A stretch of DNA of 15,939 nucleotides from an uncultured Rubellimicrobium sp. (GCA_902805995.1 CADCUU010000190.1:1-15939), one strand, 5' to 3'; shown: positions 8,025 to 15,939, counted from the first letter of the stretch. The notes: generated by a model from the sequence alone, not told the origin. Translations and numbers: made by a program.

Positions 8025-8087
8025 GGGCGCCCTCTCACTCGGACGCGGTGGGGCAGAGGGGTAGTCACACCCTGTCCCATGAGGGGT

Positions 8088-8744
8088 TCAGGCCGGGTCG
8101 CCGATGGACAGGTGCACCGGGGCCAGTCCGTCGATCTCCCCCACCAGCTCGTCGCCGGGCCCGACCGCGGCGACGCCTGCGGGCGTGCCCGTCATTATGA
8201 GGTCCCCCGAGCCGAGCCGGTAGAGCCCGCGCAGGTGATCGAGCAGGTCGGGCAGGTCCCGGACCATGTCGGACAGGGGCGCCTCCTGCCGGACCGCGCC
8301 GTTGACGAGGAGGCGGATCGTACGGCCGCTGGTGTCCGCGCCCGGGGTCAGGGCCCCGATGACGGCCGAGCCCTCGAAGTCCTTGGAGGTGTCCCAGGGC
8401 TTGCGGCCTTCCTTGGCGCGGGCCTGAAGGTCGCGGCGCGTCATGTCGAGGCCGCACCCCAGGGCGATGGGCTCCCCGTCCTCGCCCAGGGCCACTACCA
8501 GCTCGACCTCGTGGTGGAGGTCGCGGGTCCCGGGCGGGTAGGGCAGGGCGCTGCCGGAGGGGATCATCGCGAAGCAGGACTTGGTGAACCAGAACGGCTC
8601 CTCCCGGTCGACCTCGTTCCCCATCTCGGCGGCATGGGCGGCGTAGTTGCGGCCGACGCAGAAGATGCGGGCCACGGGATAGCCCCCGTCGCGGCCGATG
8701 ACCGGGAGGAGGGGGAGGGGGCGGGGCGAAAAGATCGGGTCCAT
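8088..8744 (-). CDS. Fumarylacetoacetate hydrolase (FAH) family protein
   Basis: A 218-residue single-domain FAH-fold enzyme. RIFCVGRNYAAHAAEMGN (27-43) is the family's opening signature. HHEVELVVALG carries the metal ligands E79 and E81, GCGLDMTRRDLQ supplies D100, and GDLIMTGTPAGV (180-191) closes the active site. The RDLQARAKEGRKPWDTSK segment is typical of the acylpyruvate/fumarylpyruvate hydrolase branch. These enzymes cleave C-C bonds in dicarbonyl compounds late in aromatic-ring or amino acid catabolism, or decarboxylate oxaloacetate. Which reaction applies cannot be read here. I chose the ATG at 8744 (MDPIFSPRPLPLLPV) because it matches related proteins. An ATG at 8798 would add 18 residues, and neither has a good ribosome binding site. 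The gene is divergent from the DUF2478 gene. Confidence 0.9.
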   Translation of the reverse strand: MDPIFSPRPLPLLPVIGRDGGYPVARIFCVGRNYAAHAAEMGNEVDREEPFWFTKSCFAMIPSGSALPYPPGTRDLHHEVELVVALGEDGEPIALGCGLDMTRRDLQARAKEGRKPWDTSKDFEGSAVIGALTPGADTSGRTIRLLVNGAVRQEAPLSDMVRDLPDLLDHLRGLYRLGSGDLIMTGTPAGVAAVGPGDELVGEIDGLAPVHLSIGDPA

Positions 8745-8813
8745 GCGGCAGGCTAGGATGGCGGGCGCGACGGGTCCAGCCCCAGGGCCGCCTTGCATGG
8801 CCGCCGTGACTGC

Positions 8814-8840
8814 GTCAGCCTATGTGACGCGACGGCTGAC
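8814..8840. promoter_or_regulatory. Inverted repeat in the divergent FAH / DUF2478 promoter region
   Basis: GTCAGCC at 8814-8820 and GGCTGAC at 8834-8840 form a perfect 7-base inverted repeat with a 13-base spacer, so the half-sites are 20 bases apart, about two helical turns. Additional TGAC words lie nearby (GTGAC at 8806 and 8824). The spacing and position, about 50 bases before the DUF2478 start and 70 before the FAH start, suit a dimeric regulator. It does not match the ModE consensus I know. Confidence 0.35.
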
Positions 8841-8893
8841 CACTCCCTGCGCCCTCGCCGCACCCGGCGGGGCCCGATCGGACGGAGGACGCG

Positions 8894-9406
8894 ATGCGAC
8901 TGGGATATGTGACCTTGGCCGGCCGGGGCCGGACCGACGAGCTTCTGGCCGGGGTCGCCAGCCAACTCGAGGATGCGGGCCTGCGACTGGCCGGGACGGT
9001 GCAGACGAATCTTGAACGGCTCGACCGGTCGAAATGCGACATGGACCTGCGGGTCCTCCCGGACGGGCCCGTGCTGCGGATCAGCCAGGATCTGGGGAAG
9101 GGGTCGCGGGGCTGCCGTCTCAACACCGGCGCGCTGGAGACGGCAGTGGCCGAGGTGCAAGCGCGGCTGGATGGCGCGGAGGTCCTCCTCGTCAACAAGT
9201 TCGGCAAGCAGGAGGCATTAGGCCGGGGCCTCGCGCCCGTGATCGCCGAGGCTCTGTCGCGGGGGCTGACGGTGCTGGTGGGCGTGAACGGGCTGAACCT
9301 CCCGGCCTTTCTGGACTTCACGGGCGAGGTGGCCGAGGCGCTACCGCCCGATCCCGCGGCCATCGTCGCCTGGGTCCATGCCGCCGCCGTGGCCAAGGCC
9401 GCCTGA
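8894..9406 (+). CDS. DUF2478 family protein, molybdenum-linked
   Basis: A 170-residue cytosolic protein of the DUF2478 family, often found beside molybdate transport or molybdopterin genes. The N-terminal GYVTLAGRGRTDELLAG resembles a degenerate P-loop but lacks the GKT/S of a true Walker A. The middle carries conserved-looking cysteines in SKCDMDLRVLPDG (C48) and SRGCRLNTGA (C74). LLVNKFGKQEALGRGL (about 98-113) is the clearest family signature. The function is undescribed as far as I know; an accessory or regulatory role in molybdenum handling is inferred from context only. GGAGG precedes the ATG by 5 bases. The stop is followed after 3 bases by the mogA start, which strongly suggests coupled translation. 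Confidence 0.85.
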   Translation: MRLGYVTLAGRGRTDELLAGVASQLEDAGLRLAGTVQTNLERLDRSKCDMDLRVLPDGPVLRISQDLGKGSRGCRLNTGALETAVAEVQARLDGAEVLLVNKFGKQEALGRGLAPVIAEALSRGLTVLVGVNGLNLPAFLDFTGEVAEALPPDPAAIVAWVHAAAVAKAA

Positions 9407-9409
9407 GCC

Positions 9410-9937
9410 ATGGCCCGCATTGCGATCCTCACCGTGTCGGACCGTGCGAGCCGCGGGGAGTACGAGGACAAGGGCGGCCCCGCCGCCGAGGCGTGGCTGC
9501 GCGCCGCCGTGACGTCCCCCTTGGAGATCCGGCGCGAGATCGTCCCCGATGGCCGGGATATCGTGGCCGGCGCCTTCCGCCACCTGGCCGATGACTGGGG
9601 CGCCGACCTCATCGTCGCCACCGGAGGCACCGGCCCCGCCCCGCGCGACCGCACGCCCGAGGCCATGGCGGACGTGATCGACTTCGACCTGCCCGGATTC
9701 GGCGAGGCGATGCGGACGGCGAGCCTCGCCGAGGTGCCCACCGCCATCCTGTCGCGGCAGGGCGCGGGCGTCCGGGGGCGCTGCCTGATCGTCACGCTTC
9801 CGGGTAGTCCGCGCGCCATCGGCACCTGCCTCCACGCCGTCTTTGCCGCCGTGCCCTACTGCCTCGACCTCATCGAAGCCGCGCGGATCGAGACCGATCC
9901 GGCGGTCATCGCCGCCTTCCGGCCAAAGACCGCGTAA
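9410..9937 (+). CDS. mogA: Molybdopterin adenylyltransferase MogA
   Basis: A 175-residue MoCF-domain protein. MogA adenylylates molybdopterin, activating it for molybdenum insertion in cytosolic molybdenum-cofactor synthesis. Visible signatures are LTVSDRASRGEYEDKGGP (8-24), the molybdopterin-binding TGGTGPAPRDRTPEA (71-85), LPGFGEAMR (94-102) and LPGSPRAIG (130-138). VSDRASRGEYEDKG and PTAILSRQ fit MogA better than MoaB or CinA. The second motif position usually written R or K in TGGTG.. reads A here, but the key Asp and Thr (D80, T82) are present. The start at 9410 lies 3 bases after the DUF2478 stop, so its ribosome binding site lies inside the preceding gene. The molybdoenzyme it serves is not in the window. 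Confidence 0.93.
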   Translation: MARIAILTVSDRASRGEYEDKGGPAAEAWLRAAVTSPLEIRREIVPDGRDIVAGAFRHLADDWGADLIVATGGTGPAPRDRTPEAMADVIDFDLPGFGEAMRTASLAEVPTAILSRQGAGVRGRCLIVTLPGSPRAIGTCLHAVFAAVPYCLDLIEAARIETDPAVIAAFRPKTA

Positions 9938-9954
9938 CCGTGACGTGACGATAC

Positions 9955-9997
9955 AGTAGGGAACTACTCCTGACCTATGGTATTGGTTCGCCATAGG
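9955..9997. promoter_or_regulatory. Two inverted repeats upstream of the ior-ivd-mccB cluster
   Basis: Within the 147-base spacer between mogA and ior lie AGTAG-GGAA-CTACT (9955-9968) and CCTATGG / CCATAGG with a 10-base spacer (9974-9980, 9991-9997). Both are perfect and sit in the least GC-rich part of the spacer, about 90-130 bases before the ior start. They could be a mogA transcript end (no T-run follows) or operators for the downstream operon. A loose -35/-10 pair (TTGGTT at 9983, TACGAA at 10007, 18 apart) overlaps the second repeat but is weak. Confidence 0.35.
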
Positions 9998-10084
9998 ACC
10001 CGGACATACGAAGCCGGGGGGAGGATCGTAGCTCATGTCTGCATGCCGCCGTGCGGCAGGACGTGGTGCGCCCGAGGGGCGGCC

Positions 10085-13000
10085 ATGACCCTGCCCGTGT
10101 CCCTTGACGACAAATACGCGGCCGAGGACGGGCGCGTCTTCCTCACCGGCATCCAGGCTCTCGTGCGCCTGCCCATGACGCAGATGCGCCGCGACCGGGC
10201 GGCGGGGCTCAACACGGCGGCCTTCATCTCGGGGTATCGGGGATCGCCGCTTGGGGGCTACGACCAGCAGCTCATGGCCGCGCGGAAGTTTCTCGATCCC
10301 TGGGATGTCACGTTCCAGCCCGGCCTGAACGAGGACCTCGCCGCCACCGCCGTCTGGGGCAGCCAGCAGGTGCCCCTGTCCAGACAGGCCACCAAGGACG
10401 GGGTCCTGGGCCTCTGGTACGGCAAGGGGCCGGGGGTGGACCGGTCGGGCGACGTGTTCAAGCACGCCAACGCGGCGGGCACGTCCAAGCATGGCGGCGT
10501 CCTCGCCATCGCGGGGGACGACCACACCTGCAAGTCGTCGTCGATCCCGCACCAGTCGGACCACGCCTTCATCTCGGCGATCATGCCGGTGCTCTATCCG
10601 TCCTCGGTGCACGAGTTCCTGCCTCTGGGCCTTCTCGGCATCGCGATGTCGCGGTTCTCGGGCTGCTGGGTAGGGTTTAAGGTCATCTCCGAGACGGTGG
10701 AGACCACCGCCGTCGTGGACCTGTCGCCCGAGTCCCGCCAGTTCGTCATCCCGGAAGATTTCGAGCTTCCTCCCGGCGGCCTCAACATCCGCTGGCCCGA
10801 CCCACCGCTCGTGCAGGACGAACGGCTTCAGGAATGGAAAGGCTATGCTGCCCGCGCCTTCGCCCGCGCGAACCGGGTGGACGAGGTGACCTTCGACTGC
10901 GAGGGCGCTCGCTTCGGTATCGTGGCCAGCGGCAAGGCCTACGAGGACATGCAGGCCGCGCTTCATGAATTGGGTCTCGGGCGGGACGAGCTTCGCCGCA
11001 TCGGTGTACGCCTCTATAAGGTACGGATGCCATGGCCACTGGAGCCCGAGGGCATCCGCGCCTTCTCCCAGGGGCTGGAGGAGGTGCTGATCGTCGAGGA
11101 ACGGCGCGAGATCATCGAGCATCAGATCAAGCAGCAGCTCTTCAACTGGCGCGCCGACGTCCGGCCCCGGATCGTGGGCAAGTTCGACCACATGGACCGG
11201 CCTTTCCTGCATCTGTCGGCGGGACTGAGCGTGGCCGAGGTGGCGCGCGCCGTCGTGGACCGTCTGGTCGCTAACGGCCTGCCCGAGGACCTCAAGTCCA
11301 GCATCACCGACCGCGTGGAGCGGATGGAGCGGCTTGAGCGCGCCATGACCGAGCATCAGCCCCCGGTGATCCGCCGCCCCTGGTACTGCGCGGGATGCCC
11401 GCACAACACCTCCACGCGCGTGGTCGAGGGATCGACCGCCATGGCGGGGATCGGCTGCCATTACATGGTCCAGTGGATGGACCGCAGCACCGACACGATC
11501 ACCCATATGGGCGGCGAGGGCGTCCCCTGGACCGCGCTGTCCCGCTACACCGAGGAGAAGCACCGCTTCGTCAACCTGGGCGACGGGACCTTTTTCCACT
11601 CCGGCGCGCTCGCCATCCGGCAGTCGGTCGCGGCCGGGGCGAACATCACCTACAAGCTCCTCTACAACGACGCCGTGGCCATGACGGGCGGGCAGAGCGT
11701 GGACGGCACGCTGACGCCCCAGCAGCTCACCCACATGCTCTACTGGGAGGGCGTCCGCACGATCCGGTTCCTGAGCGAGACGCCTGAGGCCTATGAGCCA
11801 GCCGAGTTGGCCCCCGGCACGGAGATCCGCCACCGCGACGCCATCGACGACACGATGCGCGAGTTGCGCGAGGTCCCCGGCGTATCCGCCATCGTCTTCG
11901 TCCAGACCTGCGCGGCCGAGAAGCGGCGGCGGCGCAAGCGGGGGACGCTGGAGGACCCCGACATGCGGCTCTGGATCTCTCCGGAGGTCTGCGAGGGCTG
12001 CGGCGACTGCTCCGTCCAGTCGAACTGCGTGGCGGTGGAGCCGCTGGAGACGGAGATGGGCCGCAAGCGGCGCATCAACCAGTCGTCGTGCAACAAGGAC
12101 TATTCCTGCCTCAAGGGCTTCTGCCCGTCCTTCGTCACCGTTCGGGGCGGCACGCCACGACGCCTTGCGCCCGCGGCGCGGCCCAATATCGCAACCCTGC
12201 CGGAGCCCGAGCGGCAGCCTCTCGACCGCACCTGGAACATCGCCGTCGCGGGCGTGGGAGGCACGGGCGTCCTGACCATCGGCGGGGTCCTCGGCATGGC
12301 CGCGCATCTGGACGGGCTCAGCCCCATGGTGCTCGACATGGCGGGCCTCGCGCAGAAGGGCGGCGCGGTGCTGAGCCATATTCGCATCGGGCCGCCGGAG
12401 GACCCCCCGAGGGAGCCCCGCATCGTGACCGGCCGGGCAGACCTGCTGCTCGCCGCCGACACGGTCGTCGCGGTGTCCAAGGACGCGGCGGTCCTGTGCG
12501 ACCCCGAACGCACCGTGGGCGTGGTGAACACCCACATGACGCCGGTGTCGGACTTCGTCCGGTCCCGCGACTTCGACTTCCGCACCCGCGATGTGGAGGC
12601 GATGCTGGGGAGCCACCTCGCCCAGCCCCGGCACTTCCACGACTTCACCGCCGCGGGCCTGTCCGTCGCGGGGGACGAGATCGCGTCCAACATCCTCATG
12701 CTGGGTTTTGCCTGGCAGAAGGGCCTCGTGCCCCTGTCGCGCGAGGCCATCGAGGGGGCGATCCGGCTGAACAAGGTGGCCGTGGAGGCCAATCTCGACG
12801 CCTTTGCCTGGGGACGGGTCATGGCCGAGGATGCGTCGCGCCTGCCGCAGCCCAAGGCGTCCCGCCGGTCGCTAGACGACATGACGGTGCCGGAGATCGT
12901 GGCCCATCGGCGCGAGCACCTGACCGCCTATCAGGGTCGCAAGCTGGCCGACCGCTATGCCGCGCTGGTCGCGCGGGTGGAGGAGGGGGCGCGTCGCCTG

Positions 13001-13555
13001 TCCGACCCTGTGATGCGGGAGCAGATCGCGCGGGCCGTGGCCACCGGCTACGCTCGCCTTCTTGCCCCCAAGGACGAGTACGAGGTCGCGCGGCTGCTGA
13101 CCGATCCGTCGTTCCGCAAGGGCCTCGACGAGGCGTTCGAGGGGGAGACCCGGATCGCGTTCAACCTCGCGCCGCCCGGCCTGTCGCGCGAAGGGCCGAA
13201 CGGGGAGCGGCCGCCCAAGCGCGAGTTCGGGCCCCGCATCCTTCCGGCCCTGCGCGCCCTGGCCCGGATGCGGCGCCTGCGGTGCACGCCGCTCGACCCC
13301 TTTGGCCGGACCGCCGAGCGCCGGGCCGAGCGGGCCCTGATCCGGGAGTACGAGTCCGACGTGGACCGGGTGCTTTCGCGCCTGAATGACGGCAACGCGG
13401 CGACGGTGCTGGCGCTTCTGGACCTCGCGAACCAGATCCGCGGCTACGGCCCCATCAAGGCCGCCGCGATCGAGGACGCGGCCAAGCGGCGGGCGAAACT
13501 GATCGAGGACCTGGAGCGGCCCGCCGAGCCGCCCCACCGGATCGCGGCGGAATAG
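10085..13555 (+). CDS. Indolepyruvate ferredoxin oxidoreductase family protein (fused alpha-gamma form)
   Basis: A 1156-residue fused 2-oxo acid:ferredoxin oxidoreductase, the long bacterial form. An N-terminal pyrimidine-binding domain (FISGYRGSPLGGYDQQ near residue 50) is followed by CAGCPHNTST (C435, C438). The TPP motif has GDG at 499-501 and Asn 528 in NDAVAMTGGQ. An iron-sulphur segment has C636, C639, C642, C648 and then C669, C675, C680-P. The gamma domain begins VAGVGGTGVLTIGG (about 721-734), with a C-terminal DUF6537-like region. It oxidatively decarboxylates aryl- or branched-chain 2-oxo acids to acyl-CoA, reducing ferredoxin; the exact substrate is not known. I chose the ATG at 10085 (MTLPVSLDDKYAAEDG), with GAGGGG upstream; the 36-codon extension has no family look. 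The stop is 10 bases before ivd, so an operon is likely. Confidence 0.92.
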   Translation: MTLPVSLDDKYAAEDGRVFLTGIQALVRLPMTQMRRDRAAGLNTAAFISGYRGSPLGGYDQQLMAARKFLDPWDVTFQPGLNEDLAATAVWGSQQVPLSRQATKDGVLGLWYGKGPGVDRSGDVFKHANAAGTSKHGGVLAIAGDDHTCKSSSIPHQSDHAFISAIMPVLYPSSVHEFLPLGLLGIAMSRFSGCWVGFKVISETVETTAVVDLSPESRQFVIPEDFELPPGGLNIRWPDPPLVQDERLQEWKGYAARAFARANRVDEVTFDCEGARFGIVASGKAYEDMQAALHELGLGRDELRRIGVRLYKVRMPWPLEPEGIRAFSQGLEEVLIVEERREIIEHQIKQQLFNWRADVRPRIVGKFDHMDRPFLHLSAGLSVAEVARAVVDRLVANGLPEDLKSSITDRVERMERLERAMTEHQPPVIRRPWYCAGCPHNTSTRVVEGSTAMAGIGCHYMVQWMDRSTDTITHMGGEGVPWTALSRYTEEKHRFVNLGDGTFFHSGALAIRQSVAAGANITYKLLYNDAVAMTGGQSVDGTLTPQQLTHMLYWEGVRTIRFLSETPEAYEPAELAPGTEIRHRDAIDDTMRELREVPGVSAIVFVQTCAAEKRRRRKRGTLEDPDMRLWISPEVCEGCGDCSVQSNCVAVEPLETEMGRKRRINQSSCNKDYSCLKGFCPSFVTVRGGTPRRLAPAARPNIATLPEPERQPLDRTWNIAVAGVGGTGVLTIGGVLGMAAHLDGLSPMVLDMAGLAQKGGAVLSHIRIGPPEDPPREPRIVTGRADLLLAADTVVAVSKDAAVLCDPERTVGVVNTHMTPVSDFVRSRDFDFRTRDVEAMLGSHLAQPRHFHDFTAAGLSVAGDEIASNILMLGFAWQKGLVPLSREAIEGAIRLNKVAVEANLDAFAWGRVMAEDASRLPQPKASRRSLDDMTVPEIVAHRREHLTAYQGRKLADRYAALVARVEEGARRLSDPVMREQIARAVATGYARLLAPKDEYEVARLLTDPSFRKGLDEAFEGETRIAFNLAPPGLSREGPNGERPPKREFGPRILPALRALARMRRLRCTPLDPFGRTAERRAERALIREYESDVDRVLSRLNDGNAATVLALLDLANQIRGYGPIKAAAIEDAAKRRAKLIEDLERPAEPPHRIAAE

Positions 13556-13565
13556 GGGGACGGGG

Positions 13566-14735
13566 ATGGACGGGGCAGGCCTGATGCGCGCCATGAGCTT
13601 TGCGCTGCCGGAGGAGGTGGCGGACCTGCGCGACCTCGTGAGCCGATGGACGCGGGAGCGTCTCGCGCCCATGGCGGGGCAGATCGACCGCGACAACCTC
13701 TTCCCGCCCCAGCTTTGGCCGGAGATGGGGGAGCTGGGCCTTCTGGGCCTGACCGTCCCGGAGGAGTTCGGCGGCACGGGGCTGGGCTACCTCGCCCATG
13801 TCGTCGCGGTGGAGGAGATCGCCCGCGCCTCGGCCTCCGTGTCGCTGTCCTATGGGGCGCATTCCAACCTGTGCGTGAACCAGATCGCGCTGAACGGCTC
13901 GCCCGCGCAACGGGCGCGCTACCTGCCGGACCTCGTGGCGGGCACCAAGGTCGGCGCGCTCGCCATGTCCGAGACGGGGGCGGGGTCGGACGTCGTGGGG
14001 ATGCGGACGCGGGCGGAACGGCGGGGCGACGTCTATGTCCTGAACGGGTCCAAGTACTGGATCACCAACGGACCCGACGCCGACGTGGTCCTCGTCTACG
14101 CCAAGACGGACCCGGAGGCCGGGTCGAAGGGCATCACCGCCTTCCTCGTGGAGCGCGGCACGCCCGGCTTCGCGCAGGGGCCGCATTTCGACAAGCTCGG
14201 GATGCGGGGGTCGAACACGGGGGAGTTGATCCTCACCGACTGCGAGGTGCCCGCTGAAAACGTCGTGGGCGAGGAGGGGCGGGGCGTGCGCGTCCTGATG
14301 TCCGGGCTCGACTACGAACGGGTCGTGCTGTCCGGCATCGGGATCGGCATCATGCAGGCCTGCCTCGACGAGGTGCTGCCCTACCTGCGCGAACGAAGGC
14401 AGTTCGGCCAGCCCATCGGGTCCTTCCAACTCATGCAGGCCAAGGTCGCGGACATGTTCACCGCCCTGAACACCGCCCGCGCCTATACCTACGAGGTCGC
14501 CCGCGCCTGCGACCGGGGGGAGGTCACGCGCGCCGACGCGGCGGCCTGCGTGCTCTATGCCAGCGAGCAGGCCATGATGCAGGCCCACCAAGCGGTGCAG
14601 GCCCTGGGCGGCGCGGGGTTCCTCAACGATTCGACCGTGAGCCGCCTCTTCCGCGACGCCAAGCTGATGGAGATCGGCGCCGGCACCTCGGAGATCCGCC
14701 GCATGCTGATCGGCCGCGAGATCGTGGGAGTCTGA
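13566..14735 (+). CDS. ivd: Isovaleryl-CoA dehydrogenase
   Basis: A 389-residue acyl-CoA dehydrogenase. It oxidises isovaleryl-CoA to 3-methylcrotonyl-CoA in leucine catabolism, passing electrons to ETF. The family pattern is complete: [17 protein letters not shown] (54-70), the FAD/substrate segment [14 protein letters not shown] (133-146), [15 protein letters not shown] (160-174), [11 protein letters not shown] (211-221) and C-terminal [17 protein letters not shown]. The catalytic Glu is E251 in [11 protein letters not shown], the position used by isovaleryl-CoA dehydrogenase rather than the C-terminal Glu of most other members. Length is normal (about 385-390). The start at 13566 lies 10 bases after the ior stop. 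A later ATG at 13584 is possible. The TGA stop overlaps the mccB start by one base, so the two are translationally coupled. Confidence 0.93.
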   Translation: MDGAGLMRAMSFALPEEVADLRDLVSRWTRERLAPMAGQIDRDNLFPPQLWPEMGELGLLGLTVPEEFGGTGLGYLAHVVAVEEIARASASVSLSYGAHSNLCVNQIALNGSPAQRARYLPDLVAGTKVGALAMSETGAGSDVVGMRTRAERRGDVYVLNGSKYWITNGPDADVVLVYAKTDPEAGSKGITAFLVERGTPGFAQGPHFDKLGMRGSNTGELILTDCEVPAENVVGEEGRGVRVLMSGLDYERVVLSGIGIGIMQACLDEVLPYLRERRQFGQPIGSFQLMQAKVADMFTALNTARAYTYEVARACDRGEVTRADAAACVLYASEQAMMQAHQAVQALGGAGFLNDSTVSRLFRDAKLMEIGAGTSEIRRMLIGREIVGV

Positions 14736-14737
14736 TG
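14733..14737 (+). promoter_or_regulatory. TGATG stop-start overlap coupling ivd and mccB
   Basis: The ivd TGA and the mccB ATG share one base. With the 10-base ior-ivd gap this indicates one polycistronic transcript and coupled translation for the dehydrogenase and carboxylase. Confidence 0.7.
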
Positions 14738-15939
14738 CGTCTCAGATCACAGGCCCAGCCGTCCTCCGAAACCTTCAAGGCCAATCGCGCGGCCCATCTC
14801 GCCTTGCTGGAGGAGGTCCGCCGCGCCGCCGACGCGGCCTCACTCGGCGGGGGTGAAACTGCCCGGCAACGTCACGTCGCGCGCGGGAAGCTCCTCCCAC
14901 GGGAGCGCATCGCGAATCTCCTCGACCCCGGCAGCCCGTTTCTGGAGATCGGAGCGACCGCCGCGCACGGGATGTACGATGGTGCCGCGCCGGGGGCGGG
15001 CCTCATCGCCGGGGTAGGGCGCGTGCAGGGGCGCTGGGTCATGGTGGTCTGCAACGATGCCACCGTGAAGGGCGGGACCTACTACCCCATGACGGTCAAG
15101 AAGCACCTGCGCGCGCAGGAGGTCGCGGAGGAGTGCCATCTCCCCTGCCTCTACCTCGTGGACAGCGGGGGCGCGAACCTGCCCAACCAGGACGAGGTCT
15201 TTGCCGACCGCGACCACTTCGGGCGCATCTTCTTCAACCAGGCCCGCATGAGCGCCAAGGGCATCGCGCAGATCGCGGTGGTCATGGGGTCCTGCACGGC
15301 GGGCGGCGCTTATGTCCCCGCGATGTCGGACGTGTCCATCATCGTTCGCAACCAGGGCACGATCTTCCTCGCCGGGCCGCCCCTGGTGCGCGCCGCGACG
15401 GGAGAGGTCGTCACCGCCGAGGACCTGGGCGGGGCCGACGTGCATACGCGCCTGTCGGGCGTCGCCGACTACCTGGCCGAGGACGACCTCCACGCCCTGG
15501 CCCTCGCCCGGCGGGCGGTGCTGAGCCTGGGTCATGCGCCCGGCCCGGGCTTGCGCGACGACGACCCGCCCGCATTCGACCCGGAGGAGATCCTGGGCGT
15601 GGTGCCCGCCGACCTCCGCACGCCCTACGACATCCGGGAGGTGATCGCGCGCCTCGTGGACGGCTCCCGCTTCGACGAGTTCAAGGCGCGGTTCGGGGAA
15701 ACGCTGGCGACGGGCTTCGCCAGCGTCATGGGCCTGCCCGTGGGGATCGTCGCCAACAACGGCGTCCTGTTCAGCGAGGCCGCGCAGAAGGGCGCGCACT
15801 TCATAGAGTTGTGCTCCCAGCGGCAGATCCCGCTCGTCTTCCTCCAGAACATCACGGGCTTCATGGTCGGGAGGCGCTACGAGAACGAGGGCATCGCGCG
15901 GCACGGCGCCAAGATGGTGACGGCGGTGGCGACGACCTC
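14735..15939 (+). CDS. mccB: 3-methylcrotonyl-CoA carboxylase beta (carboxyltransferase) subunit, 3' end cut by window
   Basis: The first 401 residues of an approximately 535-residue carboxyltransferase; the frame runs off the right edge. With the biotin-carrying alpha subunit it carboxylates 3-methylcrotonyl-CoA, the leucine-degradation step after Ivd. Visible features are [19 protein letters not shown] (acyl-CoA-carboxylase start), [49 protein letters not shown] with the oxyanion-type Gly-Gly, [29 protein letters not shown], and [21 protein letters not shown], which is typical of MccB rather than PccB. The ATG lies inside TGATG, shared with the ivd stop. The alpha subunit gene and hmgL are expected to the right but not visible. 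Confidence 0.94.
   Translation, partial: MRLRSQAQPSSETFKANRAAHLALLEEVRRAADAASLGGGETARQRHVARGKLLPRERIANLLDPGSPFLEIGATAAHGMYDGAAPGAGLIAGVGRVQGRWVMVVCNDATVKGGTYYPMTVKKHLRAQEVAEECHLPCLYLVDSGGANLPNQDEVFADRDHFGRIFFNQARMSAKGIAQIAVVMGSCTAGGAYVPAMSDVSIIVRNQGTIFLAGPPLVRAATGEVVTAEDLGGADVHTRLSGVADYLAEDDLHALALARRAVLSLGHAPGPGLRDDDPPAFDPEEILGVVPADLRTPYDIREVIARLVDGSRFDEFKARFGETLATGFASVMGLPVGIVANNGVLFSEAAQKGAHFIELCSQRQIPLVFLQNITGFMVGRRYENEGIARHGAKMVTAVATT

Noticed and set aside
7644..8756. 370-codon plus-strand open frame opposite the flavoprotein and FAH genes
   Set aside because: Both minus-strand genes have intact active-site motifs; the plus frame has none.
9341..12640. Very long minus-strand open frame (1099 codons) opposite the oxidoreductase gene
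   Set aside because: It is antisense to a gene with complete family motifs. Its translation is rich in Arg, Gly, His, Asp and Pro with no recognisable domain, as expected from the GC-rich third positions of the real gene.
12088..13389. 433-codon plus-strand open frame inside the oxidoreductase gene
   Set aside because: It is an alternative frame of the real gene, composed mostly of Arg, Gly, Ala and Pro with no motif.
13455..14591. 378-codon minus-strand open frame opposite ivd
   Set aside because: It is a shadow of a well-supported acyl-CoA dehydrogenase and has no motif.
14840..15904. 354-codon minus-strand open frame opposite mccB
   Set aside because: The plus strand encodes a textbook carboxyltransferase; the minus frame is low-complexity and unlike any protein I know.

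Overview
The window looks like a chromosomal segment of a high-GC alphaproteobacterium, most likely Rhodobacterales/Rhodobacteraceae. That is an inference from the strongly GC-rich third positions, a DUF1127 small protein, a fused 1156-residue indolepyruvate ferredoxin oxidoreductase-type protein, and the leucine-degradation gene order ivd-mccB. No rRNA, tRNA, CRISPR array, phage gene or intact insertion sequence was found.

Layout. The left edge holds the C-terminal part of an inositol-catabolism hydrolase (IolD), followed by a hairpin. Next come about 830 bases with no convincing gene. Then three minus-strand genes follow: a YfcE-type metallophosphoesterase, a YtcJ/NfdA-type amidohydrolase, and an unrecognised multi-pass membrane protein. 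Between 5189 and 5845 (minus) lies a decayed gene: the C-terminal third or so of a membrane protein, 5'-truncated and cut by an in-frame TAG. A plus-strand metallo-beta-lactamase-fold hydrolase (5928-6917) ends 4 bases from the end of a convergent DUF1127 gene. Next are a minus-strand NAD(P)H-quinone-reductase-like flavoprotein and an FAH-family hydrolase.

From 8894 on everything reads plus. A molybdenum-linked pair comes first (DUF2478 protein, then mogA 3 bases later). After a 147-base spacer with two inverted repeats comes a tight cluster: ior, ivd (10 bases later), mccB (1-base overlap, truncated by the window end). The last two convert isovaleryl-CoA through 3-methylcrotonyl-CoA to 3-methylglutaconyl-CoA. 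The upstream ferredoxin oxidoreductase is a plausible source of the acyl-CoA from a 2-oxo acid, so the cluster may be a leucine/2-oxo-acid degradation operon.

Most of the content belongs to known families. The points most worth a second look are the ior-ivd-mccB linkage, the DUF2478-mogA pair with its upstream inverted repeat, the stop-interrupted membrane gene, and the unrecognised membrane protein. I found no clear evidence of a wholly new multi-gene system.
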